From Bacteroidota bacterium (GTDB taxonomy: Bacteria; Bacteroidota; Bacteroidia; Bacteroidales; FEN-979): a stretch of DNA of 64,000 nucleotides. Below are positions 44,347 to 52,518 of the stretch, piece after piece; the stretch's first letter is position 1, and each line of letters begins with the position of its first letter. Made by a program: the position numbers and the translations under genes. A model generated the notes under the pieces. The model did no database searches. It had not been told where the DNA came from and worked only from the letters and a program-made list of their open reading frames with translations. The stretch spans positions 79,020-143,019 of the forward strand of contig JAPLDJ010000024.1 in the NCBI GenBank assembly GCA_026391805.1, given 5' to 3'.

Positions 44347-45618
44347 TCATTCGGTGAAATCAGGATACCGGAAGATTTTGCCCTGGTAGTTTTTCAGCAG
44401 CAGGAAATCGCCATCCCTTCCCTCGGTATAATCGGGCAGCAACGGAATTTTACCTCCGCCGCCGGGTGCATCGACCACATATTGCGGAACGGCGTAGCCG
44501 GTTGTGTGTCCACGCAGGCCCCGGATGATATCGAGTCCTTTTTCTACCGGCGTGCGGAAATGGGCAGAACCGAGAATCGGGTCGCACTGGTATAGATAAT
44601 AAGGCCGTACCCTGAATTTCAGCAGGCCCTGCATCAGCTTCTTCATCACTGCCACATCATCGTTGATCCCTCTCAGGAGAACAGTCTGGCTTCCCAGCGG
44701 AATGCCTGCATTGGCGAGCCTTTCACAGGCCTCCTTTACTTCCGGCGTGAGCTCATCAGGGTGAGTGAAATGAATGCTGATGAAAAGCGGGTGGAATTTC
44801 CTCAGGATGTTTACCAGTGTCCGTGTGATCCGCTGGGGTAATACTGCCGGTACCTTGGTCCCGATACGGATGATCTCGACATGCTCGATGGCCCTTAACC
44901 GCGAAAGCAGGTATTCGATGTGAGGGTCGGGCATGGTCAGCGGGTCTCCTCCCGAAACGAGGACATCCCGGATTTCCGGGTGCTGCCGGATGTACTGCAG
45001 CGCCGGCTCCCATGCTTTGATTCCCACATGGCATTTGTCTTTTGCCACCATGTGCGACCGCGTGCAATAGCGGCAGTAAGATGAACAGAAGCCGGTGACA
45101 AGGAAAAGAACCCTGTCGGGATAACGGTGAACGATGTTTGGAACAGGGCTGTCGTGCTCTTCCGAGAGCGGATCCGAAGCTTCCCCGGTGCCGGCGACAA
45201 ACTCGTCGATCACCGGGACCATGCTTTTTCGCAAGGGTTGCTCCGCATTATCGCGGTCGAGCAAACTCAGGTAATACGGTGTGATCCGGATCGGCAGCGT
45301 GTTGTTGATCTCCAGGGCAGGACGGATCTCGTTATCCGATAGATTGAGAAAGCGCGAAAGCTCACCGATGGTCTTTGCACTGTTCTTCAACTGCCAGCGC
45401 CAGCTGGTCCAGTCTTTTTCTGTTGCTTCCGGAAAATAACGTTGGATAAACTCGATGGATCTGGGACTGAGGTTGGTCTTGTCCCGATCGAGGCGGTCCT
45501 GGATGTATTCTCTTAGTATCTCTTCTTCACTTATAAAACGCGTTGTACTTGGAGGCTCTTCTTCTTCACTGAGCTCCACTTTTGTCATGCTTGTTTTTTC
45601 GTTGTGAAGTTTTTCCAT
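44347..45618 (-). CDS. kamA: Lysine 2,3-aminomutase-type radical SAM enzyme
   Basis: PLP- and radical SAM-dependent 2,3-aminomutase, 423 residues. The Fe-S motif CSSYCRYC is at 178-185, with the carboxylate-binding Arg in CTR (187). The PLP Lys is in DAPGGGGK (K390). D346 (YQCDP) and D383 (VVDAP) match the two Asp residues that bind the epsilon-amino group of lysine in clostridial LAM, so lysine is the likely substrate. The zinc-binding Cys tail of the clostridial enzyme is absent. No kamDE or beta-lysine degradation genes are near, nor efp/epmA; instead two ATP-grasp ligases and a GNAT follow. Confidence 0.92.
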   Translation of the reverse strand: MEKLHNEKTSMTKVELSEEEEPPSTTRFISEEEILREYIQDRLDRDKTNLSPRSIEFIQRYFPEATEKDWTSWRWQLKNSAKTIGELSRFLNLSDNEIRPALEINNTLPIRITPYYLSLLDRDNAEQPLRKSMVPVIDEFVAGTGEASDPLSEEHDSPVPNIVHRYPDRVLFLVTGFCSSYCRYCTRSHMVAKDKCHVGIKAWEPALQYIRQHPEIRDVLVSGGDPLTMPDPHIEYLLSRLRAIEHVEIIRIGTKVPAVLPQRITRTLVNILRKFHPLFISIHFTHPDELTPEVKEACERLANAGIPLGSQTVLLRGINDDVAVMKKLMQGLLKFRVRPYYLYQCDPILGSAHFRTPVEKGLDIIRGLRGHTTGYAVPQYVVDAPGGGGKIPLLPDYTEGRDGDFLLLKNYQGKIFRYPDFTE

Positions 45619-45784
45619 TTCAGGTTTAAGGTTACTAAAAACCGGTGTCCGGCAATCGGGATCACTGAACGATGTCTGGTTATAAAAAACATTGATTCCC
45701 CGGTTTTTAAATTAATAAAAATTGATTGCTGTTAAATGTTCAACAGCATAAAATTTCAAAGTGCAAATAGGTACATTTTTTACG

Positions 45785-45792
45785 TACATTTG
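45785..45792 (+). promoter_or_regulatory. -7 element before alpha/beta hydrolase
   Basis: TACATTTG, 62 bases before the ATG. The rest of the 236-base divergent gap to kamA (45619-45854) shows no other element. Confidence 0.5.
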
Positions 45793-45854
45793 ACGGGAAC
45801 AAAACTTTTTTTTCAACAAAATATTGTTAATAAGATCAAATCTTTACCGACTGC

Positions 45855-46625
45855 ATGAAACTATTTGTACGCCGCATGGGACAAGGGAATCCGGTGATCA
45901 TCCTGCATGGTTTGCTGGGACTTTCCGACAATTGGGTTTCGTTTGGGCGGCAACTGGCGCGGGATTTCGAAGTATTCATTCCTGATCTCCGCAACCATGG
46001 CCAATCTCCGCGCAGTACTGTCTTCAATTTTACGGTACTTGCGGATGACCTTCTTGAGTTGATTGAAGAACACAACCTGGTCAATCCTTGCGTCATCGGG
46101 CACTCGCTTGGGGGCAAAACGGCTATGCTTTTTGCATTGACACATCCGGACCGGTTGTCAAAGCTGGTGATTGTCGATATAGCGCTCCGGAAATACAGCC
46201 AGAACAGGGATCACAAGATGTTAATCGAAGCCATGCTGGATGCAGATCTTTCCATTGCCCGTTCACGGTCGGACGTTGAACACCAGCTTGAATCAAGCGT
46301 GCACAGCCTGAAGCTGCGCCAGTTCCTGATGAAGAACCTCTACTGGAAGGATAAGGAAACCCTTGACTGGCGCCTGAACCTTGAGGTCCTAAAAGAAGCG
46401 TTGCCGGGGATGTTTGAGGGTGTTACGCCGGAGGGAGAATTCCAGAAACCTGCGTTATTCGTACGTGGCGGATTATCTGATTATGTGCTGGAAGAAGATT
46501 ATCCCGGGATCATAAAAAAATTTCCCGGGGCATCGGTCATAACCATTGACAATGCTTCGCATTGGGTCCATGCCGATGCACCGGGAGAATTTTACAACAG
46601 GGTGCATGATTTTTTTATTACCTGA
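45855..46625 (+). CDS. Alpha/beta hydrolase (YbfF-like esterase)
   Basis: 256-residue cytoplasmic hydrolase. VIILHGLLGLSDNW forms the oxyanion region near 15, the nucleophile elbow GHSLGG is near 80, DLRNHGQSP matches the YbfF-type esterases, and the catalytic His is in ASHWVHADAP near 238. No signal peptide. Substrate unknown (short acyl esters in relatives). Convergent and directly adjacent to the next gene. Confidence 0.9.
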   Translation: MKLFVRRMGQGNPVIILHGLLGLSDNWVSFGRQLARDFEVFIPDLRNHGQSPRSTVFNFTVLADDLLELIEEHNLVNPCVIGHSLGGKTAMLFALTHPDRLSKLVIVDIALRKYSQNRDHKMLIEAMLDADLSIARSRSDVEHQLESSVHSLKLRQFLMKNLYWKDKETLDWRLNLEVLKEALPGMFEGVTPEGEFQKPALFVRGGLSDYVLEEDYPGIIKKFPGASVITIDNASHWVHADAPGEFYNRVHDFFIT

Positions 46626-47564
46626 TCAATACCTTGTCACATCGATCGAGGAGACAGCAGTCTTTATCGTGATGTAGATTTTTGAAGTGTCAGCATTGAA
46701 TCCGGGTGTCTGGTAAACATGGTTCCCTTTGTTTTCAAACCCTTCCAGCGTCCTGCTGGCCAGGAAGGATTCGGACGTGACCTGGCAGCCGGATGTTTTC
46801 GGAACTTCCACATGAATGGATGATGCGCCTGCAGCGACGACCAGTACGGTCTTTGGATTTTTGTTGCCAAGACGTATATCGATGGAAGAAGCCCCGGCTT
46901 CAAACTTTGCCGTATCGATGCGGTATTCCGAAAGGTCGAATTCCACATCCGCAGCCCCGATGCTCATATCCATGTTCCAGGCCGGCTTTGAATTCAGGCT
47001 GATGTTCACCTCATTCTTCCGGCTGTTGTGCTTCGAGTTGCCTTCCTTCATGTCCAGCGTGATTATTTTCTTTCCCTTTTCGTCTTTGGTTGTCATTTCA
47101 TAATCCCCTATATCACCCGACTTTGAGAATGTGAGGAATTCGTTGGTGGTTCCCTTGATCTTAAAAGTTCCCGCCGCTGCATCCAGCTTCAGGGATCCCT
47201 TCAGGGAAAGGGAATCGAAGGGTACGGAAAGATTCTGATCAACTTTCCGCGAAATAGAATCCTCATTTTCATCATCCCAGTTAAAGTAAAATGAATTCCC
47301 GGGATGGTGAAAATGGAGGTACCACGGCCGGTTGTCAGGAATCCTGTTAATGATGAAGATCGTCGACAAAAGCACGACCCCAAGAAGGGTGTATTTTATC
47401 CCGTCTTTAACAGGCAGGATGGCAATGCCCCAGAACAGCAGAATAAGCGGCCAGAGCCTCAGGACTGAATACCATGAGAAATGGATAACCCCGAGATTGT
47501 TCAGGATGAACAACAGTCCGATGGTGATCAGGATCAGTCCCCAGAAAAGATGTTTGTATTTCAT
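46626..47564 (-). CDS. Membrane protein with LiaI/LiaF-type TM region and toast-rack domain
   Basis: 312 residues. The N-terminal 65 residues hold TM helices of the DUF5668/LiaI-LiaF type (GLILITIGLLFILNNLGVI, LWPLILLFWGIAIL). The rest is a repetitive beta domain of the LiaF 'toast-rack' type (MDMSIGAADVEFDLSEY, FEAGASSIDIRLG, VAAGASSIHVEVP). In Firmicutes this fold tunes the envelope-stress system LiaRS; with PspC next door, a cell-envelope stress role is plausible but not shown. Confidence 0.82.
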   Translation of the reverse strand: MKYKHLFWGLILITIGLLFILNNLGVIHFSWYSVLRLWPLILLFWGIAILPVKDGIKYTLLGVVLLSTIFIINRIPDNRPWYLHFHHPGNSFYFNWDDENEDSISRKVDQNLSVPFDSLSLKGSLKLDAAAGTFKIKGTTNEFLTFSKSGDIGDYEMTTKDEKGKKIITLDMKEGNSKHNSRKNEVNISLNSKPAWNMDMSIGAADVEFDLSEYRIDTAKFEAGASSIDIRLGNKNPKTVLVVAAGASSIHVEVPKTSGCQVTSESFLASRTLEGFENKGNHVYQTPGFNADTSKIYITIKTAVSSIDVTRY

Positions 47565-47732
47565 TTGATACTGTTTTTTTGTTTATGGTCAAACGGAATA
47601 TCCATTACCAGCATGTACGGTTTGGTGAATCGTTGATTGAATGGATATTTCATAATTATTTCTTTTTGATGTTATGATTGTACCTGTCGCTATTCTATCC
47701 TTCAGGGAAATAGCGGAAACGGAAACCCGGGG

Positions 47733-48212
47733 TTACGGGTTGTTTTTTTTCCGCGTGGTACTGTTGATCAACAGCCCGATACCGATGACAACAAGAATGA
47801 TCGGCCAGAGATCGCCAAAACTGACATGCGGAATGAATTCATCTGCCAGGAACAAGGCGCCGAGCGTTATCAGTACCAATCCTCCGATCAGGTTTCCACG
47901 ATCCTTGTAACGGCGTGGCGGATGGCGGAAAGGATCGTTCGGGTTGTCCTGCGGACCTTGAGGGGCCTGGTAATTCGTTTGCTGGTTTTCCATGGTTGGG
48001 GGATTTTTAAATTGATTGAAGTCAATTGGTTTTTCCTTGGTGATAATCCAGAGAATGATGTATGCCAGGACACCACCTCCGGCAGCAATTGTGAGAACAA
48101 CAAACAACAGCCGGATCAGTACAGGATCGATGTCGAAGTATTCGCCAAGACCGCCACAAACGCCGGCGACCATCCTGTCGGTCCGGCTCCGGTAAAATTT
48201 TTTAGGTTCCAT
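47733..48212 (-). CDS. PspC-domain membrane protein
   Basis: 159 residues. An N-terminal PspC domain (FYRSRTDRMVAGVCGGLGEY, then a TM helix) is followed by a hydrophilic linker rich in Asn/Gln/Pro and two C-terminal TM helices of the LiaI-LiaF type (GLVLITLGALFLADEFIP, WPIILVVIGIGLLI). PspC proteins take part in phage-shock and envelope-stress responses. Probably works with the adjacent toast-rack protein. Confidence 0.88.
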   Translation of the reverse strand: MEPKKFYRSRTDRMVAGVCGGLGEYFDIDPVLIRLLFVVLTIAAGGGVLAYIILWIITKEKPIDFNQFKNPPTMENQQTNYQAPQGPQDNPNDPFRHPPRRYKDRGNLIGGLVLITLGALFLADEFIPHVSFGDLWPIILVVIGIGLLINSTTRKKNNP

Positions 48213-48277
48213 TGAGAGAGCTTTTAGTTAAATCGCCAGTTAGACGTAAGAGTGTGATCAAGGTTACAACGGTTTTG

Positions 48278-49108
48278 TTATTCACTGTCAAGCGCCTTTT
48301 CCCGCGCTTTATAGATCTTCTTCGAAAGCTGGACACTGATCTCATACAGCGCATAGAGGGGAAGGGCGACAACGAGCTGGCTGAAGATGTCAGGGCTCGG
48401 GGTGATCAGCCCTGCAACGACAAGGATCCCGATGATCGTATGCTTGCGGTGCTTCGACATGAATTTCGGAGTGAGAATACCGATCTTGGTAAGAAAAAGG
48501 ACGATCACGGGGAATTCAAAGATCAGCCCCATCAGCAACGTCATGGTCACCACCGCACTGGTGTAGGAAGTCAGTGCGATCTGGTTCGTAACCGATTCGC
48601 TGACCTGGTAATTGCCCAGGAAATTGACCATCAGGGGGACAGCCAGGAAATAACTGAACAACACTCCTGTAAGGAAAAGCCCGGAGATGACGAAAACCGC
48701 ACCCCGCGTATTCCTGCGTTCCTCCGGCGTCAGTCCGGGCGCAATGAACCTCCAGAGTTCCCATACAATATAAGGAGAGGCAACGATCACACCCGCGATG
48801 ATGGAGGTGGTCATGTGGGCCATGAACTGGCCTGCAAGGTTGATGTTGATCAGGTGAAGCGAGGAAGCATCAAGGCAGAAGGAATCCGTCCCGAGGAACT
48901 TCCCGAACTTGCATAACAGCCGGTACGTAATGAAATCGGAATTTTTCGGCGCCAGGATGATGTAATCAAACAGAATATGCTTGAAGCTGAACGCCACAAT
49001 CATTATAACGACAATTGCAATAATACCCCGGATCAGCACGCTCCTGAGTTCATCCAGGTGCTCCCAGAACGTCATTTCCCGGCCTTCCTCATCGAATTTC
49101 TTTCTCAT
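48278..49108 (-). CDS. tatC: Twin-arginine translocase subunit TatC
   Basis: Polytopic core of the Tat export system that recognises twin-arginine signal peptides. It has 276 residues and six TM segments. The N-terminal MTFWEHLDELRSVLIRG with its conserved Glu, the first periplasmic loop, FIAPGLTPEERR (conserved FxxPGL and E) and the last helices are all present. No tatA/B is next to it. Confidence 0.96.
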   Translation of the reverse strand: MRKKFDEEGREMTFWEHLDELRSVLIRGIIAIVVIMIVAFSFKHILFDYIILAPKNSDFITYRLLCKFGKFLGTDSFCLDASSLHLININLAGQFMAHMTTSIIAGVIVASPYIVWELWRFIAPGLTPEERRNTRGAVFVISGLFLTGVLFSYFLAVPLMVNFLGNYQVSESVTNQIALTSYTSAVVTMTLLMGLIFEFPVIVLFLTKIGILTPKFMSKHRKHTIIGILVVAGLITPSPDIFSQLVVALPLYALYEISVQLSKKIYKAREKALDSE

Positions 49109-49276
49109 AATTTCTTCTGCGCAAAAACGGATCTAAACAGGATAACAAACGTACGTGAAATTTCCCGATCTGGCAACCATCGGTTTCAAAAATCAGTTGC
49201 CCGTCTCCTGCCCTTATCAGAATGAAGATTGTTCTTATGTAATTTATTCAAAGGCTTTTTTATTCCACCGAATGAA

Positions 49277-49284
49277 TAATTTTG
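49277..49284 (+). promoter_or_regulatory. -7 element before OsmC gene 1
   Basis: TAATTTTG, 34 bases before the ATG at 49319. The 210-base divergent gap to tatC shows no other element. Confidence 0.5.
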
Positions 49285-49318
49285 CAGAAAATTATTGTTT
49301 AATTTAAATTGATATACG

Positions 49319-49714
49319 ATGAACATGGAGATCACATTTGCAGGTGGGAAAAAAGTTAACGCGAGTTATAAAGGTCACATTCATAAAACCGACCAGTCTG
49401 TAAACGCCGGCGGTGAAAACTCAGCGCCATCGCCCTACGATCTGTTCCTGGCTTCCATCGGAACCTGTGCCGGGATTTTTGTAAAATCCTTCTGCGACCA
49501 GCGCAATCTGCCAACGGATCAGATAAAACTAATCCAATCCTTCGAGGTTGATCCTTTGACAAAACTTCCTTCAAGGATCGGCATAGAGATTCAGTTACCT
49601 GCTGATTTTCCTGAAAAATACAGAGCCGCACTGGTGAATACGGCAGAACTCTGTACAGTGAAAAGGACCATTGCCAGCCCGCCAGTTTTCGAGATTACGA
49701 CGGTTCTAATTTGA
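49319..49714 (+). CDS. OsmC-family protein 1
   Basis: 131-residue OsmC/Ohr-fold protein. Relatives reduce organic peroxides with a Cys pair or handle reactive sulfur species. APSPYDLFLASIGTCAGIFVKSFC carries the first redox Cys (near 53) and a second near 61, and AELCTVKRTI the C-terminal Cys near 114. First gene of the sulfur-related region; a second, different OsmC gene is at 50157. Confidence 0.88.
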   Translation: MNMEITFAGGKKVNASYKGHIHKTDQSVNAGGENSAPSPYDLFLASIGTCAGIFVKSFCDQRNLPTDQIKLIQSFEVDPLTKLPSRIGIEIQLPADFPEKYRAALVNTAELCTVKRTIASPPVFEITTVLI

Positions 49715-49756
49715 TTTGATAGGCTTTTTGAAAAGGTGTCTTTATTGGTGGACTTT

Positions 49757-49852
49757 ACTCTGTGTAACTCTGTGACTTCTCCGTGAACCTCTGTGTAATA
49801 AATTGTTTCACAGAGAACCACAGAGAAGGCACAGAGGCTCACAGAGATTTTT
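49757..49852. repeat. CTCTGTG/CACAGAG repeat
   Basis: CTCTGTGTAACTCTGTGACTTCTCCGTG is followed by the opposite orientation (CACAGAGAACCACAGAGAAGG), so the run can fold into a long imperfect hairpin. Confidence 0.75.
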
Positions 49853-49892
49853 TAATACAACTCTGTCTTGGTCCGGTCATCAGGATTACTCC

Positions 49893-50096
49893 TTATTCTT
49901 TTGCCCCGGTATTCAGTTTGATGGGCATATAGGCCGGGCAGATACCGAGAATGCTGGTCAGCACCAGTATTCCCGACAAGGTCACGAGCACGATTCCCAG
50001 TGTTCCCGGAATAACTCCTGTAGCATATAATACAACAACAATGATTGCAATCACGATCCTGATGATCCGGTCGGCAATTCCCATGTTTTTCTTCAT
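49893..50096 (-). CDS. DUF2892 (YgaP-type) small membrane protein
   Basis: 67 residues: MKKNMGIADRIIRIVIAIIV, two TM helices with a Gly turn, and GICPAYMPIKL at the end. This is the membrane domain that in YgaP is fused to a rhodanese; here it stands alone. Its place among OsmC, DUF302, DsrE2 and TusA genes fits sulfane-sulfur handling at the membrane (inference). Confidence 0.85.
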   Translation of the reverse strand: MKKNMGIADRIIRIVIAIIVVVLYATGVIPGTLGIVLVTLSGILVLTSILGICPAYMPIKLNTGAKE

Positions 50097-50156
50097 GTTT
50101 CTTTGGTTTTAAGGTTAGATTTATTTTATCGGACGGAATTAAAGATTTTCAGATGA

Positions 50157-50576
50157 TCAATCCAATATCCTGATCTCTGAAGTTATTGTTAAAGCTTTTT
50201 TAAGTGTTTCGGAAACACCGCAATATCGCTCCTGCGAAAGATCGCACGCACGCTGAAGCTTATCCATCGGCAGGTCCTTTCCCCTGAACTCGTAAACAAG
50301 ATGGATAGCCGTGAAATATTTCGGATGTTCTTCCGTCACATTTCCTTCTGCCCGGACATTAAAATATTCCGGTTCAACCTTCATCTTTTTAAGAATGGAG
50401 ATCACATCCATTCCCGTACAACCTGCCAGGGCAACGAGCAGCAGGGGTTTTGGCCGGGGACCGGCATCTTTTCCGCCCGATTCTATGGGAAGATCAAGTA
50501 TGATTTCATGACCGTTAACATTGGCCCTGAACGCCATTTCTTCACTCCACTGAACATCTACTGACTGGGTTGACAT
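50157..50576 (-). CDS. OsmC-family protein 2
   Basis: 139 residues. RPKPLLLVALAGCTGMDVISIL has the first conserved Cys near 53; AQ-type ERYCGVSETLKK has the second near 118. It is of the YhfA-like subtype with a C-terminal CxVS(E)TL pattern, different from OsmC 1. Downstream on the same strand is the DUF2892 gene (60-base gap), so the two may be co-transcribed. Function within the sulfur region is inferred from context. Confidence 0.87.
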   Translation of the reverse strand: MSTQSVDVQWSEEMAFRANVNGHEIILDLPIESGGKDAGPRPKPLLLVALAGCTGMDVISILKKMKVEPEYFNVRAEGNVTEEHPKYFTAIHLVYEFRGKDLPMDKLQRACDLSQERYCGVSETLKKALTITSEIRILD

Positions 50577-50696
50577 GGTGATTTACGATTTACAGTTTAC
50601 GAACAATTTCGCTTTTCGCTATTCGCTATTCGCTATTTCAAGCGGCAAAGATAAATAAACTAGTGATACTTAAGCGATTTATTTTAAAAAAATATT

Positions 50697-50704
50697 TATA
50701 TTTG
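50697..50704 (+). promoter_or_regulatory. -7 element before DUF302 gene
   Basis: TATATTTG, 27 bases before the ATG. The gap upstream also contains TTCGCTATTCGCT repeats (50608-50640). Confidence 0.5.
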
Positions 50705-50730
50705 CAAAAAAAACATTAAACCATACGATC

Positions 50731-51117
50731 ATGCAATATTATTTCAGCAGAATGATAGCCGGCTCCTTTGAAGATACCATGAGCCGGGCCATTGAAGAAT
50801 TACAGAAGGAAGGTTTTGGCGTTCTTACCGAAATCGATGTTAAGGCAACGATGAAAAAGAAGCTCGATGTGGATTTTAAGAAGTACCACATTCTCGGTGC
50901 GTGCAATCCGCCTTTTGCTTATAAGGCTTTACAGGCAGAAGACAAGATCGGCACGATGTTGCCCTGCAATGTGATCATCATCGAGGTTGATGCAGATACG
51001 ACCGAGGTTGCTGCCATCAACCCGCTCGTATCGATGCAGGCGGTCAATAATCCCGGCCTGAACGATGTGGCACAAACGATCACGGGCAAGCTGAAAAAAG
51101 TGGTGGAGTCGATCTGA
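50731..51117 (+). CDS. DUF302 protein
   Basis: 128-residue cytoplasmic protein fully covered by the DUF302 domain (SFEDTMSRAIEELQKEGFGVL, HILGACNPPFAYKALQ, MLPCNVIIIEVDADTTEVAAI). Two cysteines, in GACNPP and LPCNV, are characteristic. DUF302 genes are often found with sulfur-transfer and thiol-oxidation genes; biochemical role not established. Convergent with the FNR-like regulator. Confidence 0.9.
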   Translation: MQYYFSRMIAGSFEDTMSRAIEELQKEGFGVLTEIDVKATMKKKLDVDFKKYHILGACNPPFAYKALQAEDKIGTMLPCNVIIIEVDADTTEVAAINPLVSMQAVNNPGLNDVAQTITGKLKKVVESI

Positions 51118-51146
51118 GAACTTTCAACGTCATCCGAAGCAGCAGA

Positions 51147-51848
51147 TCATCCGCGCTGGCTGATCTGTTCAAGCAATTCCATTTTCTCTATGGAGATGGT
51201 GCGGCCTTTAAGTCCGATGATCCCCTCGGCTTTGAATTTGATGAGCACACGTGTTGCACTTTCCCGGGAGACCCCGATCAGGTCGGCAAATTCCTGGCGG
51301 GAAAAGGGCAGATCAAATTTTTGACTTTCGTAGATGATCTTTGCAAAATAAAGGATGGCATCGGCCACACGGCCATAAATTTTCTTTTGCGACCGGTTTA
51401 AAAAGCGGTTGAAATTGTTCAGGTTGTCACGGCTCGTCGATACAAGGATCTCATATCCGAACGATCCGTTCTTTCGGATCAGACTGTTAAAGACATTGAT
51501 GTCGATGTAACAGATCCTGCAATCTTCCAGCGCAGCATAGGAGTAATGGTTGATCCGGTCGCCGAACAGCGAAGGCAATCCGAGGTAACTGTGATCCTTA
51601 ACGATCTGGAGTATCTGTTCACTCTCGCCCCCTATCTTTACATATTCCTTTACGAGACCTGATTTCAGATAGATGATGTGAGAAGTCAGCGAGCCCTCAT
51701 GAAGTATGACCTCTCCTTTTTTCAGGGTACTTTCACGGCTGTTGTTCCTGACCTGGTCCAGCTCCTTATAATTCAGGATCGCTGCAGCACAAGAAATATC
51801 CTTACAATCGTGACAAACATTTCCGCTATTTCCAATTTCAGCTACCAT
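51147..51848 (-). CDS. Crp/Fnr-family regulator with N-terminal cysteine cluster
   Basis: Transcription regulator of 233 residues: cyclic-nucleotide-binding-like beta roll (about 25-135), long dimer helix, and a C-terminal winged HTH with GVSRESATRVLIKF. C12, C15 and C20 (CHDCKDISC) plus C110/C113 (EDCRIC) lie where FNR has its [4Fe-4S] ligands, so it may sense oxygen, NO or reactive sulfur. The Arg-Glu-x-x-x-Arg pattern in the recognition helix is like CRP, which reads TGTGA. A perfect TGTGA-N6-TCACA site lies upstream of this gene. The ATG at 51848 is preferred; a TTG at 51899 would add 17 residues. Confidence 0.88.
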   Translation of the reverse strand: MVAEIGNSGNVCHDCKDISCAAAILNYKELDQVRNNSRESTLKKGEVILHEGSLTSHIIYLKSGLVKEYVKIGGESEQILQIVKDHSYLGLPSLFGDRINHYSYAALEDCRICYIDINVFNSLIRKNGSFGYEILVSTSRDNLNNFNRFLNRSQKKIYGRVADAILYFAKIIYESQKFDLPFSRQEFADLIGVSRESATRVLIKFKAEGIIGLKGRTISIEKMELLEQISQRG

Positions 51849-51915
51849 CTTAGTGATATCAGTTAAAAAATTGACCTCTTCGAGGGTGTAAAGGTGCAAA
51901 AAAAATCAATGCAGA

Positions 51916-51931
51916 TGTGATAAATATCACA
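51916..51931. promoter_or_regulatory. Crp/Fnr-type palindromic operator (TGTGATAAATATCACA)
   Basis: Perfect TGTGA-N6-TCACA. It lies 68 bases before the preferred regulator ATG and is the first unit of a 22-bp phased series that runs toward the divergent NifX/dsrC operon. At this distance it could mediate autoregulation. Confidence 0.8.
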
Positions 51932-51946
51932 AATAAATATATAGCG

Positions 51947-52019
51947 GATCAGTCAGACTACCATTCACGATCACACGTCAAAAGAGCAAGTATCACACAG
52001 ATGACAGGGAAGTATCACA
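51947..52019 (+). promoter_or_regulatory. 22-bp phased (K)ATCACA half-site array before the NifX-dsrCMK operon
   Basis: GATCAGT (51947), GATCACA (51969), TATCACA (51991) and TATCACA (52013) are spaced exactly 22 bases apart, in phase with the palindrome's own TATCACA at 51925. Left halves are degenerate. The last TCACA begins 37 bases before the -7 box at 52052, the same distance as at the dsrE2 promoter. Confidence 0.7.
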
Positions 52020-52051
52020 GCCCTTGAATCATATACAACAATTAAGATGTC

Positions 52052-52059
52052 TAATTTTG
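52052..52059 (+). promoter_or_regulatory. -7 element of the NifX-dsrCMK operon
   Basis: TAATTTTG, 48 bases before the ATG at 52107. A -33 TTTG is lacking, as expected if an activator is needed. Confidence 0.65.
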
Positions 52060-52106
52060 AATTCTCAATCACTACGGATCAAACCGATCAATAAAACCAG
52101 AAAAAA

Positions 52107-52448
52107 ATGAAAATAGCGATTCCCACAGAAGACGGACTGACCATCAGTCAGAATTTTGCAACGGCAAAGGAATACCTCGTGTCGACCATACAATTGGGCG
52201 AAATTGTCCGCCAGGAAATGCGGTTGAATTCCCCGGCTGAAATCATGGCCGTCGAAGAGAAAACATGCCGTAATATTGAAGATTGCGAGAAAGTGATGGT
52301 CAGGGAAATCGACCCTGAACAGATGGATTATCTGAAGATCCATAAAAAGGAAATAATAAGAACCAGGGAGGCGAATATTACAGAAGCGCTCATTAAATTC
52401 CTGGATTTTTCGTCGCATGAAGAAACCAATACCTGTTGTTGTCCCTGA
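52107..52448 (+). CDS. NifX/NifB-type dinitrogenase iron-molybdenum cofactor domain protein
   Basis: 113 residues with the NifX/NafY/IssA-like fold seen as MKIAIPTEDGLTISQNFATAKEYLV and a middle CRNIEDCEKVMVREI. It ends with an unusual Cys cluster, TCCCP. These small proteins bind Fe-S or Fe-Mo clusters, or thioferrate in IssA. No nif genes are present, so a role in Fe/S storage or delivery to the nearby Fe-S enzymes is more likely (inference). First gene of the operon under the phased operator. Confidence 0.82.
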   Translation: MKIAIPTEDGLTISQNFATAKEYLVSTIQLGEIVRQEMRLNSPAEIMAVEEKTCRNIEDCEKVMVREIDPEQMDYLKIHKKEIIRTREANITEALIKFLDFSSHEETNTCCCP

Positions 52449-52518
52449 TCATGAAAGAACATAGAATAATCTGCCCGGTTTTCTCCAAACACATTATTTC
52501 AGATTTTTTAATTAATTA

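Noticed and set aside
44347-45618. Lysine fermentation or EF-P beta-lysylation role for KamA
   Set aside because: No kamDE, kdd/kce, efp or epmA genes are nearby; the operon partners are ligases and an acetyltransferase.
50661-50672. Operator half-site AGTGATACTT before DUF302
   Set aside because: There is no matching second half and its distance to the TATATTTG box does not fit the 37-base rule of the other two promoters.
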